Source of the DNA: Cunninghamella blakesleeana
Taxonomy: Eukaryota > Mucoromycota > Mucoromycetes > Mucorales > Cunninghamellaceae
Assembly: GCA_017871115.1 (NCBI GenBank)
Contig: JAFCIZ010000002.1
Location: 3,989,501-4,053,500 of the forward strand
Reading direction: 5' to 3'
Length of the DNA: 64,000 bases
How positions within the stretch are numbered: the stretch's first letter is position 1; each line of letters opens with the position of its first letter. Below are positions 12,670 through 23,424 of this stretch, piece after piece. Made by a program: the position numbers and the translations under genes. Under the pieces are notes generated by a model that made no database searches, was not told the DNA's origin, and worked only from the letters and a program-made list of their open reading frames with translations.

Positions 12670-14423
12670 GTATAAATTAGTGTAAATTAGGATAAATGAG
12701 CACAATAAAAATAGTATTAAATTATCATTATTATTAAAAAAAATTACGGAAGTTAATCGTAAATAATTCTTTTCTAGTTTTGTTGAAGTTCCCACTACTG
12801 TATAACTATCAATGTCCATTGCATCCTAAATATAATAATATTAATGATAATAGTATTAGTAATAGTAATAAATATATGTTTATATTTTTAGTTAATAAAT
12901 AATCGACTTTCTTTTTTTTTCCTTTCTTATAATCATTATTTACCACAGATGATGGAGTTACAGAAGCCGAAGGCGTATCTATTTTTCTTTTAAATATATT
13001 GCTTTCTTGAAATCGTTTTAACCTATTTTTTCTTTTTTCAATTTCTTCAGGAGCTTCAACTGAAGTTGGTAAAGCATCCTTTTTCTTATTAACATTACTA
13101 CCCCCTTTATTATTTCTCTTTCTTTTTTTCCCTGTTTTTGAAGCTGATGTATCGCACACACTATTGCAAAAAGGAAAAATAATAATAATAATGGTTATAG
13201 ATTAATAAACCTATATGTTATAATTCAAGAATTAATAGCAATGTAGCTATCTTTAAATACCTCGGTAAATCCATTTCTGACCAATCTGTTGTCATTAATG
13301 TTCCTTCAGTATGTTTTTCCATTATTAATTTTCTTAGTTCATTTTGTGCTAAATCTAGTAATTCTGGTGGACTATACCTAAATACATCTTCAACATATTC
13401 TCTAATAACAATAACAATTATGGTAGTGTTAATATTAGTACGAGTAATAAGCATTAAATAAAATAATAATAATAATAATAATATCATGGTTACTTACTTT
13501 AAAGAAGGTGGCCATTGTTCCATTGATAATGGCTCTACTGGGCTTTCCGTAGATGTTGGTGTAGTAGGCGTAGTAGGCGTAGTAGGCGTTTTTGGCACCT
13601 CTGACTGAGAAACTGTGTTTACAGTTGGTGCACTAGTAAATGTTCTTTTCTTCAGTATAATTTTTTCTTTACCTATATGTATGTATATATATGCGTGAGT
13701 GTGTGTGTTATTAATGTTAGTATTATTAGTATTAGTATTATTAGCATTATCAAATCGAATAATATGATCATATATTTATAATTCCATACCTAATTTAATA
13801 TTTTTATTATCACCAAGACCTGCTGTAGACATGGAAACTTCAAGCTTCTTCATATCAGGACCTTTACCATTGGGTATTGGAGCTTGGATAGAATTTAATG
13901 ATTTTACGTGAGCTTCCCTATATAAATATAATATAATTTAATGTTGGTAAATTTTTATTCTTAATATTAATTTTACTAAAATAGATAATAATATACTTTG
14001 AGGTGTTTTTAGCTTGAGATGGAGATTGAACCATAGGATGCTGTTGTTGTTGTTGTTGAGCTTGGGGATATTGAGGTTGCTGCGAATAATATTGCCCATT
14101 TTCTCGAGGATATGATTGTTGGTATGAGTACTGCTGTCCATAATAAGCATTGCCAGCATTTTGATCATAACCGTAATTATAATTATATTGATAACCATGT
14201 TGCTGGTAATATGAATCATAGTAAGCTTGCTCCTCTGCAGTTTGGGGATAATTCTGATAATAGGCAGCGTAAGCATCATTATATTGTTGCCATGCTGCTT
14301 GATCCCTATCAGTTAAAAAAATAAAGTAAAAAGGTTAGTACGATTAAAGTTAACGCTTGAGTATTTTGCTATTTTATATCATTACCAGTTTTGTTGATTT
14401 GAATTATTCTGTTGTTCAGCCAG
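11548..14423 (-). CDS. THP3: THP3/LENG8 family SAC3-domain protein (probable CUG start)
   Basis: About 11 exons encode a Gln/Tyr-rich N-terminus, a TPTTPTTPT repeat, a basic nuclear patch (GKKRKRNNK) and a C-terminal SAC3/GANP/PCI region. Diagnostic LENG8/Thp3 blocks are [55 protein letters not shown] and NYHRFFRLY. Family members act in the nucleus in transcription-coupled mRNA processing and splicing (yeast Thp3-Csn12). The first coding exon (14423 to about 14389) is open only back to a TAA and has no ATG in frame. Its plausible start is a CTG in strong context (A at -3, G at +4), giving [12 protein letters not shown]. The nearest upstream ATG (14582-14580) runs straight into a stop, and the next in-frame Met is about 100 residues downstream. 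The gene is divergent from TTI1. Confidence 0.9.
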
Positions 14424-14590
14424 TTTGAATTATTTTATATTTACTAAATACCAAAAATAAAAAAAAAATAAAAAAAATAAAAAAAAGAAATAACAATATA
14501 TATATATATATAAAAATATATATAATAGAAAATAAAAGGTAAAGGGAAAAAAAAATAACTATTAATTTTTTTTATAAAATCATTTTTTAA

Positions 14591-14605
14591 ACACCGATTT
14601 TTTTT
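14591..14605. promoter_or_regulatory. CACCGATTTTTT element between THP3 and TTI1
   Basis: In the 234 bp divergent promoter, ACACCGATTTTTTTT stands out as the only C/G-bearing core. It resembles GACTCCGATTTTTTT before the MAPKK gene and the CGGAGT elements before several other genes. Confidence 0.3.
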
Positions 14606-14657
14606 ATCCAAAAAAATTAGCTATTTTTTTTTTTTATTTAATTTTATTATTTATTAC

Positions 14658-17600
14658 ATGCTAGAAATAACAGATATACAATCTCAACGACATGAATTAT
14701 TTAAAGAATTAAAACCAATATGCTCCTCGTTGCTCTTACATAAAGCACCTCTAACACGAGAATCTAGTAGATTAGCAACTGCCAATCTTAAAGCAATCCT
14801 ACAAAAACTTCAATCTATTCAAAATGTTAAAACACTTCTTGATCAAGGTCTTATTGATACAATAGTTTTCCCTTTATTACAACTATTTAAAATATATATC
14901 CAAGGACCAAATCATTTTGATAATGTTATGGAACAACTTTTACAATGTTTACTTTTTCTTATTAACAATACCCATTGGACACTCTCTTTTTCACCTGATT
15001 TATTAAAGCAAAGCCTTCTATTATATATCAATTGTTTACATATATTCAATACAACAGCAGCAAACTCAGGTGTTACAGAAGAAATAAAAAAACTAGCCAT
15101 TTATTGTATTTCGGGAACTTTACCAATATCATTGTCAAAACGACAATATAATATTAATAATAATATATTCAATGTGGATCGTAATGATATATATTTATTA
15201 CCTGTAATACAAAACGATACCTTTCATTATGTTTTAGCTCAATGTATATCTGAATTACTCGAAGTGATCCATAATGACTATGATACTCAATTACGACTTG
15301 TAGCTATGAGTACCTTATCTCAACTTTTATTTGATAACATTGTTCAGCCTGATAAACTTGCATTATTCCTTCCTGGCATCGTGTCAATTCTTTGTAAAGT
15401 AATATGGCAAAAGCAAGAAAAAGAAAACCATCATATTATTTCTTATGCATTAGGTTTACTTGACGATATGATATGTACCGTAATGGAAGATAAACACAAT
15501 AAAGCATATATTAATACTGTGGAATCATTACACGATTTAAAATCCATTTGGAAAAATACAGCAATATCTAAACAATGGCAAAATGACTACCAAGCAGCCA
15601 ATACACCATTTGACAATAATAGTAATAACAATGATGAAAGTAACGAAAAAAATGAATCAGAAAAACCATTAACAGCAACAATTCGAACTTTAGAATGGTA
15701 TAATAAAACAAAATCAAGTTTAGTAAACTTATTAAAAGGTGTCATGACAGTATGCAATCATCCGAATTGGAACGTCCGTTTGGCTTTTGTGGATTTTTCA
15801 TTTCATTTGCTATTCAATTGCTCTGGATCATTAGATAATTGTGTTTTACTTTGTATCGATACTTTAGTTCAACTTATCGATGATCGTTATGAAACAGTGG
15901 CAACTCAATGCCGAAATAAAATAAAAATATTAACAGGGACAACATCTTATTCAACTTTAATAGCACCATCTCTTAAGGAAGGATTATACAAATCACTGAT
16001 AGATTTACCAAGATATATCATATCCGGTGATGAAGCTGATAAACTACGTGCTATGCATCGCGTTACTGGATACATTTATTTTTTACAAAAAGATGCTAAA
16101 ACAGTATTAGATACTACATTAAATAAAATATCAGATGGTTGGATAGCAGCATTAGAAATAGATCACCAGCATTTAAATATATTCGAAGAAAAAAGCGCTG
16201 GAAAATATATTGAACTTGAAAAGGAGGATTACATCAATGATGAAGATAAAAACAATGATGAAGACAATGATGATTGTGACACAAGTTATTGTAATAAACA
16301 GCTTCTAAATAAACTAATCAGCTTTCCAAAACTAAAATTCAAATATCTTATTACAGATATTACTTCATCACAATTAACATATATGCTTAATATTATCGGA
16401 AGATATGCTTCTCTACAGCAATGGGTATTTCATTTTATGGCTTTTGTACGTGTACAAGAAGATGATATGGAATATCAAAATACAGCAAGTCAACTCTTAC
16501 CTCAAGCTGCTTTTATCATACATTCTTTATTAGCTGGTGCCATGACGGTAACATCTTCAGAAAACGATATGGATTACATGGATCACTGGATAAATAAAGA
16601 CAGTGTTGATAACGAAGATGATGATTATAGTAATTATAAATGGAACAATATAGAAAATTTAGAAAACATAGCACAACAGGTTCTAATGGATATGAAAGAT
16701 ACTTTAACTTTAGTAACTGTATTTAGATCATTACCAACAAAGCAAAAACCAACAACAAATCTAATTCATAACCAAAAATCAACCATAGATATGGAAGGGA
16801 ATAAAATCACCACACTTTGTCTTTGTTTACAAATCATTAGTTTAGTAACAACTGTTATTGGTAAAAAGCGTATGCAAAGTAACTTGATAACCTTATTATA
16901 CCCAGTATTGACACATTTAGGATCAAATAATATTATTCTCCACTCTTATGCTTTAATCACCTTGGATAATATAGCTATTATATGTGGATGTCAAAATGGA
17001 CGACAGCTAGCCATCAACAATGTAGACTATATTATTAACTCTGTATCACAATTTATATCTATGTTAATTAGTCACCCTCAAGCACCCTTGGTACTTAAAG
17101 CTCTTATTCATGTAGGTGGTGATGCTACTTTACAATATTTACAAGATTCAATAGAAGAAGTCTTTGATGCATTGGATAGATATCATTCACATGAGTGGCT
17201 ATGTAAACAATTATGTGATGTATTAATTGAAGTAGTAAAAACAGCAGCTATAACATCATCATCATCATCATTAATTGAATCAAAACGAGAAGAAGAAAAA
17301 AAATCAGATCCAGAAAATAGTATTAAAAAATTAGATAGTTTGGAAGTATCAAGCACAATCACTTCATTTATTCAACAATTAACTGAATTAAAAGCACTTA
17401 CAGAAACAACTGATGATATTGAAATACCAAAAACAACAGAAGATATTGGGAAGTTCTTTTTAGAACAGCGTCAATCTGGAAAAACTGATAAAGATATTTT
17501 AGAATTAATGGATCAAGTTGAAAATGATGATTCTCTTGAAAATGATACATCTTATGAAACAGAACAAAAAGAAAAAGAAGAAAAACTACCACCACTTACA

Positions 17601-18326
17601 CAAAATCAACAATTAACTTATGATATTATGAACAAATCACAACATTTTTTAACATCACCATCCGATCAGCTTCGATCACAAATGCTACAATTATTAACGA
17701 ATGGTCTAAAAGTACTTTCAACAAGACCTGATAAAGTAAATCCTTTAATTCATCAATTGTGGCATTTAATTATATATCGATTGGATGATAAAACGCATTA
17801 TGTAGCATTTCATGCATCTGAATTAATTAAAATGATGGCGAAAACAAATGGTGATTTTATTTCTCAAAGATTTGAAGATGATGTTTGGCCAAGATTCAAA
17901 CGATTTTTAAAGCAAGGGCAGCAGCATATGACTACATCATCTACTATGTATTCCATCTATTCCTATCCTCATAGAGTACAGTGTTGTGCTTTGGAAACAC
18001 TAATAACTGCGTCCCAATACATTACTTTTAAACAAAATACCATAATAGATATTATCAACGCAAGCACTTGGCTTCTATCAAAAAGAATGCATTCCTCTTT
18101 ACAGTACTTAGCTATTCAATTATTTTTAACACTTTACCAACAACACCCCGACACAATTTGGTTACATATATTTACATTGTTAGAAAATCCTACTTTGGAA
18201 CCACCTATCAAAACTAATAATAATAGTAATAATCAATTTGATCTATTCACAATATTTGATTGGATGAAACTTTATAACCACGATTATTATTTGAATGCTG
18301 AAAAAATCATGACTCAGTTATCGTAA
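14658..18326 (+). CDS. TTI1: TTI1, TELO2-interacting protein 1 (TTT complex)
   Basis: A single uninterrupted frame of 1222 residues, close to the family's 1050-1200 plus acidic inserts. It matches TTI1 along its length: N-terminal FKELKPICSSLLL, HEAT-like repeats such as HPNWNVRLAFVDFSF, PTLEPPI near the end, and the acidic/Lys linker between repeat blocks. TTI1 works with Tel2 and Tti2 to fold and stabilise PI3K-like kinases (TOR, Mec1/ATR, Tel1/ATM and others), with Hsp90 and R2TP. The start is the first Met (MLEITDIQSQRHELF) just after a T-rich leader. It is intronless, unlike nearly all its neighbours, and shares a short divergent promoter with THP3. Confidence 0.93.
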   Translation: MLEITDIQSQRHELFKELKPICSSLLLHKAPLTRESSRLATANLKAILQKLQSIQNVKTLLDQGLIDTIVFPLLQLFKIYIQGPNHFDNVMEQLLQCLLFLINNTHWTLSFSPDLLKQSLLLYINCLHIFNTTAANSGVTEEIKKLAIYCISGTLPISLSKRQYNINNNIFNVDRNDIYLLPVIQNDTFHYVLAQCISELLEVIHNDYDTQLRLVAMSTLSQLLFDNIVQPDKLALFLPGIVSILCKVIWQKQEKENHHIISYALGLLDDMICTVMEDKHNKAYINTVESLHDLKSIWKNTAISKQWQNDYQAANTPFDNNSNNNDESNEKNESEKPLTATIRTLEWYNKTKSSLVNLLKGVMTVCNHPNWNVRLAFVDFSFHLLFNCSGSLDNCVLLCIDTLVQLIDDRYETVATQCRNKIKILTGTTSYSTLIAPSLKEGLYKSLIDLPRYIISGDEADKLRAMHRVTGYIYFLQKDAKTVLDTTLNKISDGWIAALEIDHQHLNIFEEKSAGKYIELEKEDYINDEDKNNDEDNDDCDTSYCNKQLLNKLISFPKLKFKYLITDITSSQLTYMLNIIGRYASLQQWVFHFMAFVRVQEDDMEYQNTASQLLPQAAFIIHSLLAGAMTVTSSENDMDYMDHWINKDSVDNEDDDYSNYKWNNIENLENIAQQVLMDMKDTLTLVTVFRSLPTKQKPTTNLIHNQKSTIDMEGNKITTLCLCLQIISLVTTVIGKKRMQSNLITLLYPVLTHLGSNNIILHSYALITLDNIAIICGCQNGRQLAINNVDYIINSVSQFISMLISHPQAPLVLKALIHVGGDATLQYLQDSIEEVFDALDRYHSHEWLCKQLCDVLIEVVKTAAITSSSSSLIESKREEEKKSDPENSIKKLDSLEVSSTITSFIQQLTELKALTETTDDIEIPKTTEDIGKFFLEQRQSGKTDKDILELMDQVENDDSLENDTSYETEQKEKEEKLPPLTQNQQLTYDIMNKSQHFLTSPSDQLRSQMLQLLTNGLKVLSTRPDKVNPLIHQLWHLIIYRLDDKTHYVAFHASELIKMMAKTNGDFISQRFEDDVWPRFKRFLKQGQQHMTTSSTMYSIYSYPHRVQCCALETLITASQYITFKQNTIIDIINASTWLLSKRMHSSLQYLAIQLFLTLYQQHPDTIWLHIFTLLENPTLEPPIKTNNNSNNQFDLFTIFDWMKLYNHDYYLNAEKIMTQLS

Positions 18327-18948
18327 ACTACTAAAAAATAAAAAATAAAAATTAAACATTAATTTCATTGCTATCATTATATCATATAAAAAAAACATGG
18401 CATTGTTTGCATGGAGTAACTTAATCATACTAATAAACATTTGCATATCTTTATTCAAAACAATAAATAAGCTAACCTCACTAATACACAAAGATATATT
18501 TACATATACATAGTTATGCTAGATTATTACATTCACATAGCCTTTAATTAATGAAAAAGGCTTCTTAAATTCATATAACAACCATTTATTCTATTTATAT
18601 ATATATAAATTTATTTAGTATATTCCACAATTTGAATATGGAGTGCTATATATATAAAATTAAACTAATTATTGTTTTTGAAGAAATATATATGTTCTTT
18701 AAAAACTATATAATGCTTATTTTCACTAGTAAGGCAGTTTTAAAACCATCATTGTCTATGCAGTTATTGAATATCTAAATCAATTCTCAAGCTAAAATTT
18801 TATTGGTTTAAAAAAGGGCGCGTTTTTTAAGTTCCACGGAGCTTCAAAGAATTTTTAATTTCACTATTTCTTTTCGTTTTTCATTCTATTCTTATTCCAC
18901 TTGGAGTCAAAAAAAAATATTCTTATTAATATATAATTATAAAAAAAA
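18327..18948. other. Spacer between TTI1 and the Siva-like gene
   Basis: No gene seen. Near its end are GGGCGCG (about 18817-18823) and CCACGGAGCTTC (about 18834-18845), a GC-rich box and a CGGAG element 110-130 nt before the next start codon; both resemble elements in front of other genes here. Confidence 0.4.
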
Positions 18949-19542
18949 ATGTCAAAACGTCAACTTGCCGATGAAGATACTGAATTTGTGAATATTTTAA
19001 GGCAAAGGCAAAAAATGGATGTAAATTTACAACAAGAAAAAGGTACATGTTTCTATGTTTAGAATACTTGATCTAACAAGTAAATTATCCTTCTCTGTGC
19101 TCTATATTTATTGAAGTTTTTTTTTTACTATTACAATTATTATTACTGTTATTATTATTATTCAATAGCTCAAAAAACATTTGCACATATGATGAAAGCT
19201 TCCCGTTTACAATCATATCATACCATAGCTGATTTAGATAATCAAGATGAATCTCTAGGAACATGTTACCGCTGTAGTAAATCAAATAGAAGTTTAAATA
19301 CTCTGTGCTTTTATTGTGAACATATTGTTTGCCAAGGTTGTACCCAATCCTGTAATCGATGTAATTCTGTATTTTGTGTAGCCTGTAGTGTTATCGAGTA
19401 AATACAACATAAAAAATGATTATTATGTGTTAAGCACATTCTCTTACTCATTAACTATATTTTCTTATTATTGTTGCTATTTATTACTAGTTACTCAAAT
19501 ACTGTTGAACGATCATTTTGCTTATCCTGTTATACATCATAA
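18949..19542 (+). CDS. Siva-like Cys-rich zinc protein
   Basis: Three exons (18949-19042, 19169-19397, 19491-19542) give 124 residues. The C-terminal half is a dense Cys array: CYRCSKSNRS, CFYCEHIVCQGC, CNRCNSVFCVACSVID, then FCLSCYTS. The spacing matches the C-terminal zinc-binding part of the apoptosis-regulatory Siva family. The short third exon is required. If the second exon is simply read through, the protein ends at SVIE and loses the last Cys pair, whereas splicing at GA|GTAAAT to the TTACTAG acceptor restores DYSNTVERSFCLSC. In animals Siva links receptors and p53/ubiquitin pathways; its role in fungi is not established, so only the fold is claimed. Confidence 0.8.
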
Positions 19543-19732
19543 ATACACTTATATACACCCGACAAAACAACCATATTATAATATATTTTTATATAAATCT
19601 TAAAAAAAATGCATCCAGCATCTTCCTCTTAGTTAAATTATATATTAGGTTTTTGATTGTATAAATTGTAAATAAAATATAAACCAACTTATTAACTATT
19701 AAAAAAACCCACATTGTTTATCTTTTTATTAT

Positions 19733-21357
19733 TTAAAAACGCTTCATTTGGTTATTTTTTTCGTACGTTCGGTATCCAACAAATAAAACGCCAACAAGTC
19801 CAGCAGCAAGAACAATTTTAATAATAAAACTGAAGAATCCACTTGATGATTTCTTAGGCTTTTTATCTACTTTTGGCTATAAAAATTAAAATCAAAGCAA
19901 AACAATATCAGTTAATAAATATAAATATAATTAAATATTTTTATATATTCTGATTTTATTTTTAATTATTAATTACCGTATCGACAACTTTTTCAACTGG
20001 TACTAAAGTTCTAGTAGTTACTGAAATAATATCATGATTATCTATATGATTAAATGAATTAAAATTTATAATTATTGTTAAAAAAGTTCGCTATTTTTTT
20101 ATGTTCCTTGTTCTTCATATTCATCATTTTACCACTTAATTCGCCAGTATGAGCAGTAAAACCAAGATAGAATTGATTTGGTAATTTGACATCAGGTACC
20201 TAAAATAGAGAGAGAGAGATAGTTATATATGATAATTTAAATAAATGGTTATTATATATTTATATTTTATATTGATTTTTTTTTTTCTTTCTTACTTTAA
20301 AACATTGATCCCACGATTCTTCATCACGCCATTGGACATCCAATTGAAGATAGTTATTTTTGTAAAAAGTCAATCGAGCTCTAGTAGGGAAACTCTTTGC
20401 CCTAAAGTCAGCTTCACAGCCTGCCAATTCAGTAGTACGTCCATCCTTATCATTATCATAACTAAGTAAACCATCGCCCAACATTGAACTAATATAAGGA
20501 AATGTATGACGCTATAATATTTAAAAAAATAATTGTTAATAAAACGATGATAATAGTATTAATTCTATTTTTTGATTTTAAAATAACATAAAACAAAATA
20601 TATATCTAAATATGCATATTTTATTTACATGAGAACGTTCATTATCATATGTATCAAAGAAGATACCAAGACCTTCAAATCTATCCTTTGATCCAAATAC
20701 GGTGCCTTCCATAGCTCTATCTTTAGATAACCACACTACATATATAATAAATAATATATAAATAAATAAATAAATATAAAACAAAGAGGAAAAGATATAA
20801 TACTAAAAAAGAATTTAAAACTAAAAACTTACTGGCAAAACCATCACCAAATAAATGACCAGGAGATCCATCTACTTTAAATTCAAATTCTACTTCGAAA
20901 TCAGGAGCAGTAATTGGCTATTAAAAAAAAAGAGAGAGAGAACATATGCTTTATATTAGAAAATTTCTAGATATTTAAATATATATATATACGTTTATAT
21001 GTGTGTGTATGTGTGTATTTGCGTACCAAACGAGACCATAAATAGCCAACTTGCGATTGACGATTGCTTGTTAAACGAATTTGACGATTAGTATTTATAA
21101 TAGTATTACCACCAAAATCAAACCAACGATTTTGAAGTTCATCATCTATTTATATATAAATATAGAATAATAATAATAATAATAAAGATGAATAAGGAAT
21201 TTAATATATATAAAAAGAATCATCTTATTTTATTACCGATATAAGGCATTGAAATAGAATGGGTGCGTAATATAACACTTGAAGCTTTTCCAGTTTGTGC
21301 TATAGCAGTTGCAGCAAAAGCAAAAGCCGTGAGAGCTAATGTAACTAACTGACGCAT
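19733..21357 (-). CDS. L-type (legume-like) lectin, VIP36/ERGIC-53-type cargo receptor
   Basis: Spliced from about eight exons. There is a signal peptide (MRQLVTLALTAFAFAATAIA), then a legume-lectin domain with the family's core segments FGDGFAVWL, FEGLGIFFDTYDN, YLQLDVQW and FYLGFTAHTGELSDNHDII (the last spanning an intron), including the Asp/Asn residues of the Ca and mannose site. A short Lys/Ser stalk, one membrane segment (IVLAAGLVGVLFVGY) and a small cytosolic tail ending KNNQMKRF follow. Proteins of this type cycle between ER and Golgi and carry N-glycosylated cargo. The terminal KRF resembles the KRFY and KKFF export/retrieval signals of VIP36 and ERGIC-53. The upstream in-frame Met would place a non-signal stretch first, so I start at MRQLV. 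Confidence 0.9.
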
Positions 21358-21757
21358 CTTGTTTTTATATTTTATTGCTTTCCTGAAAGTAATAAGAAAA
21401 AAGAAAGAAAAAGAAGAAAAATATGGAAGTATAAAAAGCGTGTTTTTAAATTCCGTTAATGAAAAGTAAAAGGAGGCCGAAATTTTCACCACGTATACAT
21501 GTATTTACCAACTTTTGAAAGGTGTAACTGTAAATAAAGTTCAAAAATCATTGTTTATGCCAAACTTATTGATTAATATATAAGTTTGAATTATTAAAAC
21601 AAATGTATTAAAAAAACTTCTGATTTTTTACTTTTTTATTTTTTAAAAAAAATAATAAAAAAAGCTGTTGTCTACTATGTTCTCAAGACTGATTTGTAAC
21701 TATATTGAAAATTCTCAATATGAATATAATAAAATATAACTGAAAAAGGGCTGAAAA

Positions 21758-21763
21758 ACTCCG
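21758..21763. promoter_or_regulatory. ACTCCG element between lectin and RPS21
   Basis: AAAACTCCGACATTT lies in the divergent spacer of the lectin and RPS21 genes, about 150 nt before the RPS21 ATG. It matches the recurring CGGAGT element listed under findings. Confidence 0.3.
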
Positions 21764-21912
21764 ACATTTCTTTTTGGTGCGCTTTAAAGGAAAGCTCGAA
21801 ATTTTAGTGGCTTGTAAAAAATATTTTTTTTCATTTATGGAAAAAGGACCTACTAAATTGTTTTGGCTTTCCTCTTCCTCTTTTTTCTACTTCTTTGACC
21901 TAATATATAACC

Positions 21913-21987
21913 ATGGAAAACTCTGAAGGCCGTCTCGTCGATCTCTACATTCCTCGCAAGTGGTAAAGTAGACTATTTCAATTATTA

Positions 21988-22019
<32 letters not shown>

Positions 22020-22411
22020 ATCAGCAATAGTTATGGATATGAAAATTGAAAAACATATAAATATCAGATGGAATAATAATGATAATAAATAAAATATACA
22101 CAAAATAAACATAAAAGCTCTAATAACAATAATAATAATAACAGTAATAAAAATTAAAAAAATTAACATATATTTGTATTTATCTTTATATTTAAAATAG
22201 CTCTGCCACTAACCGTCTTATCACTGCTAAAGACCATGCTTCTATTCAATTAAACATTGCCGATGTTGACGCTGAAGGTCGTGCCCTTAACACTTTTGCC
22301 ACTTATGCTCTCTCTGGTTTCGTTCGTAAGGAAGCTGAAGCTGATGATTCCATCAACCGTCTTGCTTCTCAAGATGGTTTCTTAAAGAACGTTTGGTCTT
22401 ATCAACAATAA
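21913..22411 (+). CDS. RPS21: 40S ribosomal protein S21 (eS21)
   Basis: Two exons (21913-21962, 22201-22411) encode 86 residues, the normal eS21 length. The start [20 protein letters not shown], the middle [13 protein letters not shown] and the end [12 protein letters not shown] are typical. eS21 sits on the small ribosomal subunit and is needed for late 18S maturation. The ATG is in excellent context (ACCATGG). The 238 nt intron has an ATA/AAT microsatellite. Codons are strikingly C-ending (CTC, CGT, GCC, AAC) compared with the AT-ending neighbours, as expected for a highly expressed gene. Confidence 0.97.
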
Positions 22412-22689
22412 ATAAATAATAAACCTATCGTTGTTTTTATTTTATTTTAATATATTTAATTTAATTCTTTATTAAATAAAAATTCAAGCAATAATAAAAA
22501 AAAAAAGAAAAATTTAAAATGGTCTGAAAAAAATTAATCTCGTATTATACATTTTTTTGTAATTTTTATTTATTTATGCTATATATATATATATATATAT
22601 ATATTATATTTTAAGGTGTGAGCGAGCGTGTATAGTCATTGAAATTTGGTAATAAAAGCTATATTTATGCTGTAATATTTATCTACCTT

Positions 22690-23318
22690 TTATTTGTTGC
22701 CTTTCTTTTTTTTATTTTTCTTTCCTTTAGATTTGGTTGTAGTATTGGTAGGAGTTTCAGATATTTGTGGTGAATCGGTTGCTGCTGGTACTATAGGTTG
22801 TTCTGTAGATGGATTTTCAGGTTCTATTTAAATAATATTAATTATAAATTAATAAATATGTATGGGGCATGTATAATATAATATAATATTAAGTATACCT
22901 AAACTTCTATTTTGCATTTGTGACATCAATACAGTATTTAAATTTATAAACTTTTTTAAATCAGTTGCTTGATTTGTTTTATATTGTACAATCTACATAA
23001 ATAAATAAATAAGTACCTAGTATATTTATATTACCATTTCCACAAAAAAAAATCACGTTATTTTATGCAAATTGTATTTACCGATTGATCGTTTGTTACT
23101 TTTAAAATAAGTTCGCCATCAACACCATGGAATTGATGTACGTATCGTGTCTAAGTTATAATAATAAATAAATAAATAAAATGATTATTATTATTCGTTA
23201 TATAATTATAAATTAATTTAATATATATATATATATGTTAAATATTTACACTATCTGGAGAAGAAACATAAATATCTTCTGCTGCTTTTTGAAAATCGTC
23301 CCAGTTTTTTATATACAT
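22690..23318 (-). CDS. SRP9: Signal recognition particle 9 kDa-type subunit
   Basis: Four exons (23318-23250, 23150-23082, 22992-22899, 22823-22690) give 121 residues. The N-terminal 80 match SRP9: MYIKNWDDFQKAAEDIY, TRYVHQFHG, GELILKVTNDQSIVQYKT and DLKKF. The Alu-domain heterodimer SRP9/14 pauses translation while the ribosome docks at the ER. A Thr/Pro-rich and Lys-rich tail (KGKKNKKKKGNK) extends beyond the human protein, as in other fungal SRP9/Srp21-type proteins, and could add RNA contacts. The upstream sequence has a CGGAGTATAAAAACTGGCC core-promoter-like element. Confidence 0.9.
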
Positions 23319-23405
23319 GCTATTAAAAAATATTAATGATGAAGTTCAAGAAAAAAAAGAATAGAAATAAAAACATACCCACCAATTATAAAAAATTAGA
23401 GATGG

Positions 23406-23424
23406 CCAGTTTTTATACTCCGCT
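23406..23424 (-). promoter_or_regulatory. TATA-like core promoter with CGGAGT element (SRP9)
   Basis: On the minus strand the sequence reads AGCGGAGTATAAAAACTGG, about 100 nt before the SRP9 ATG. It combines a TATA-like core with a preceding CGGAGT, and it is nearly repeated before ORC2 (GCCGGAGTATAAATACCGG). Confidence 0.4.

Noticed and set aside
14112..14324. 70-codon plus-strand frame rich in His/Asn
   Set aside because: Mirror of the Gln/Tyr-rich exon of THP3, whose frame continues through flanking splice sites into conserved LENG8 blocks.
19388..19603. Plus-strand hydrophobic frame after the Siva-like exon 2
   Set aside because: It is intron plus frame-shifted exon 3 of the Siva-like gene and has no independent support.
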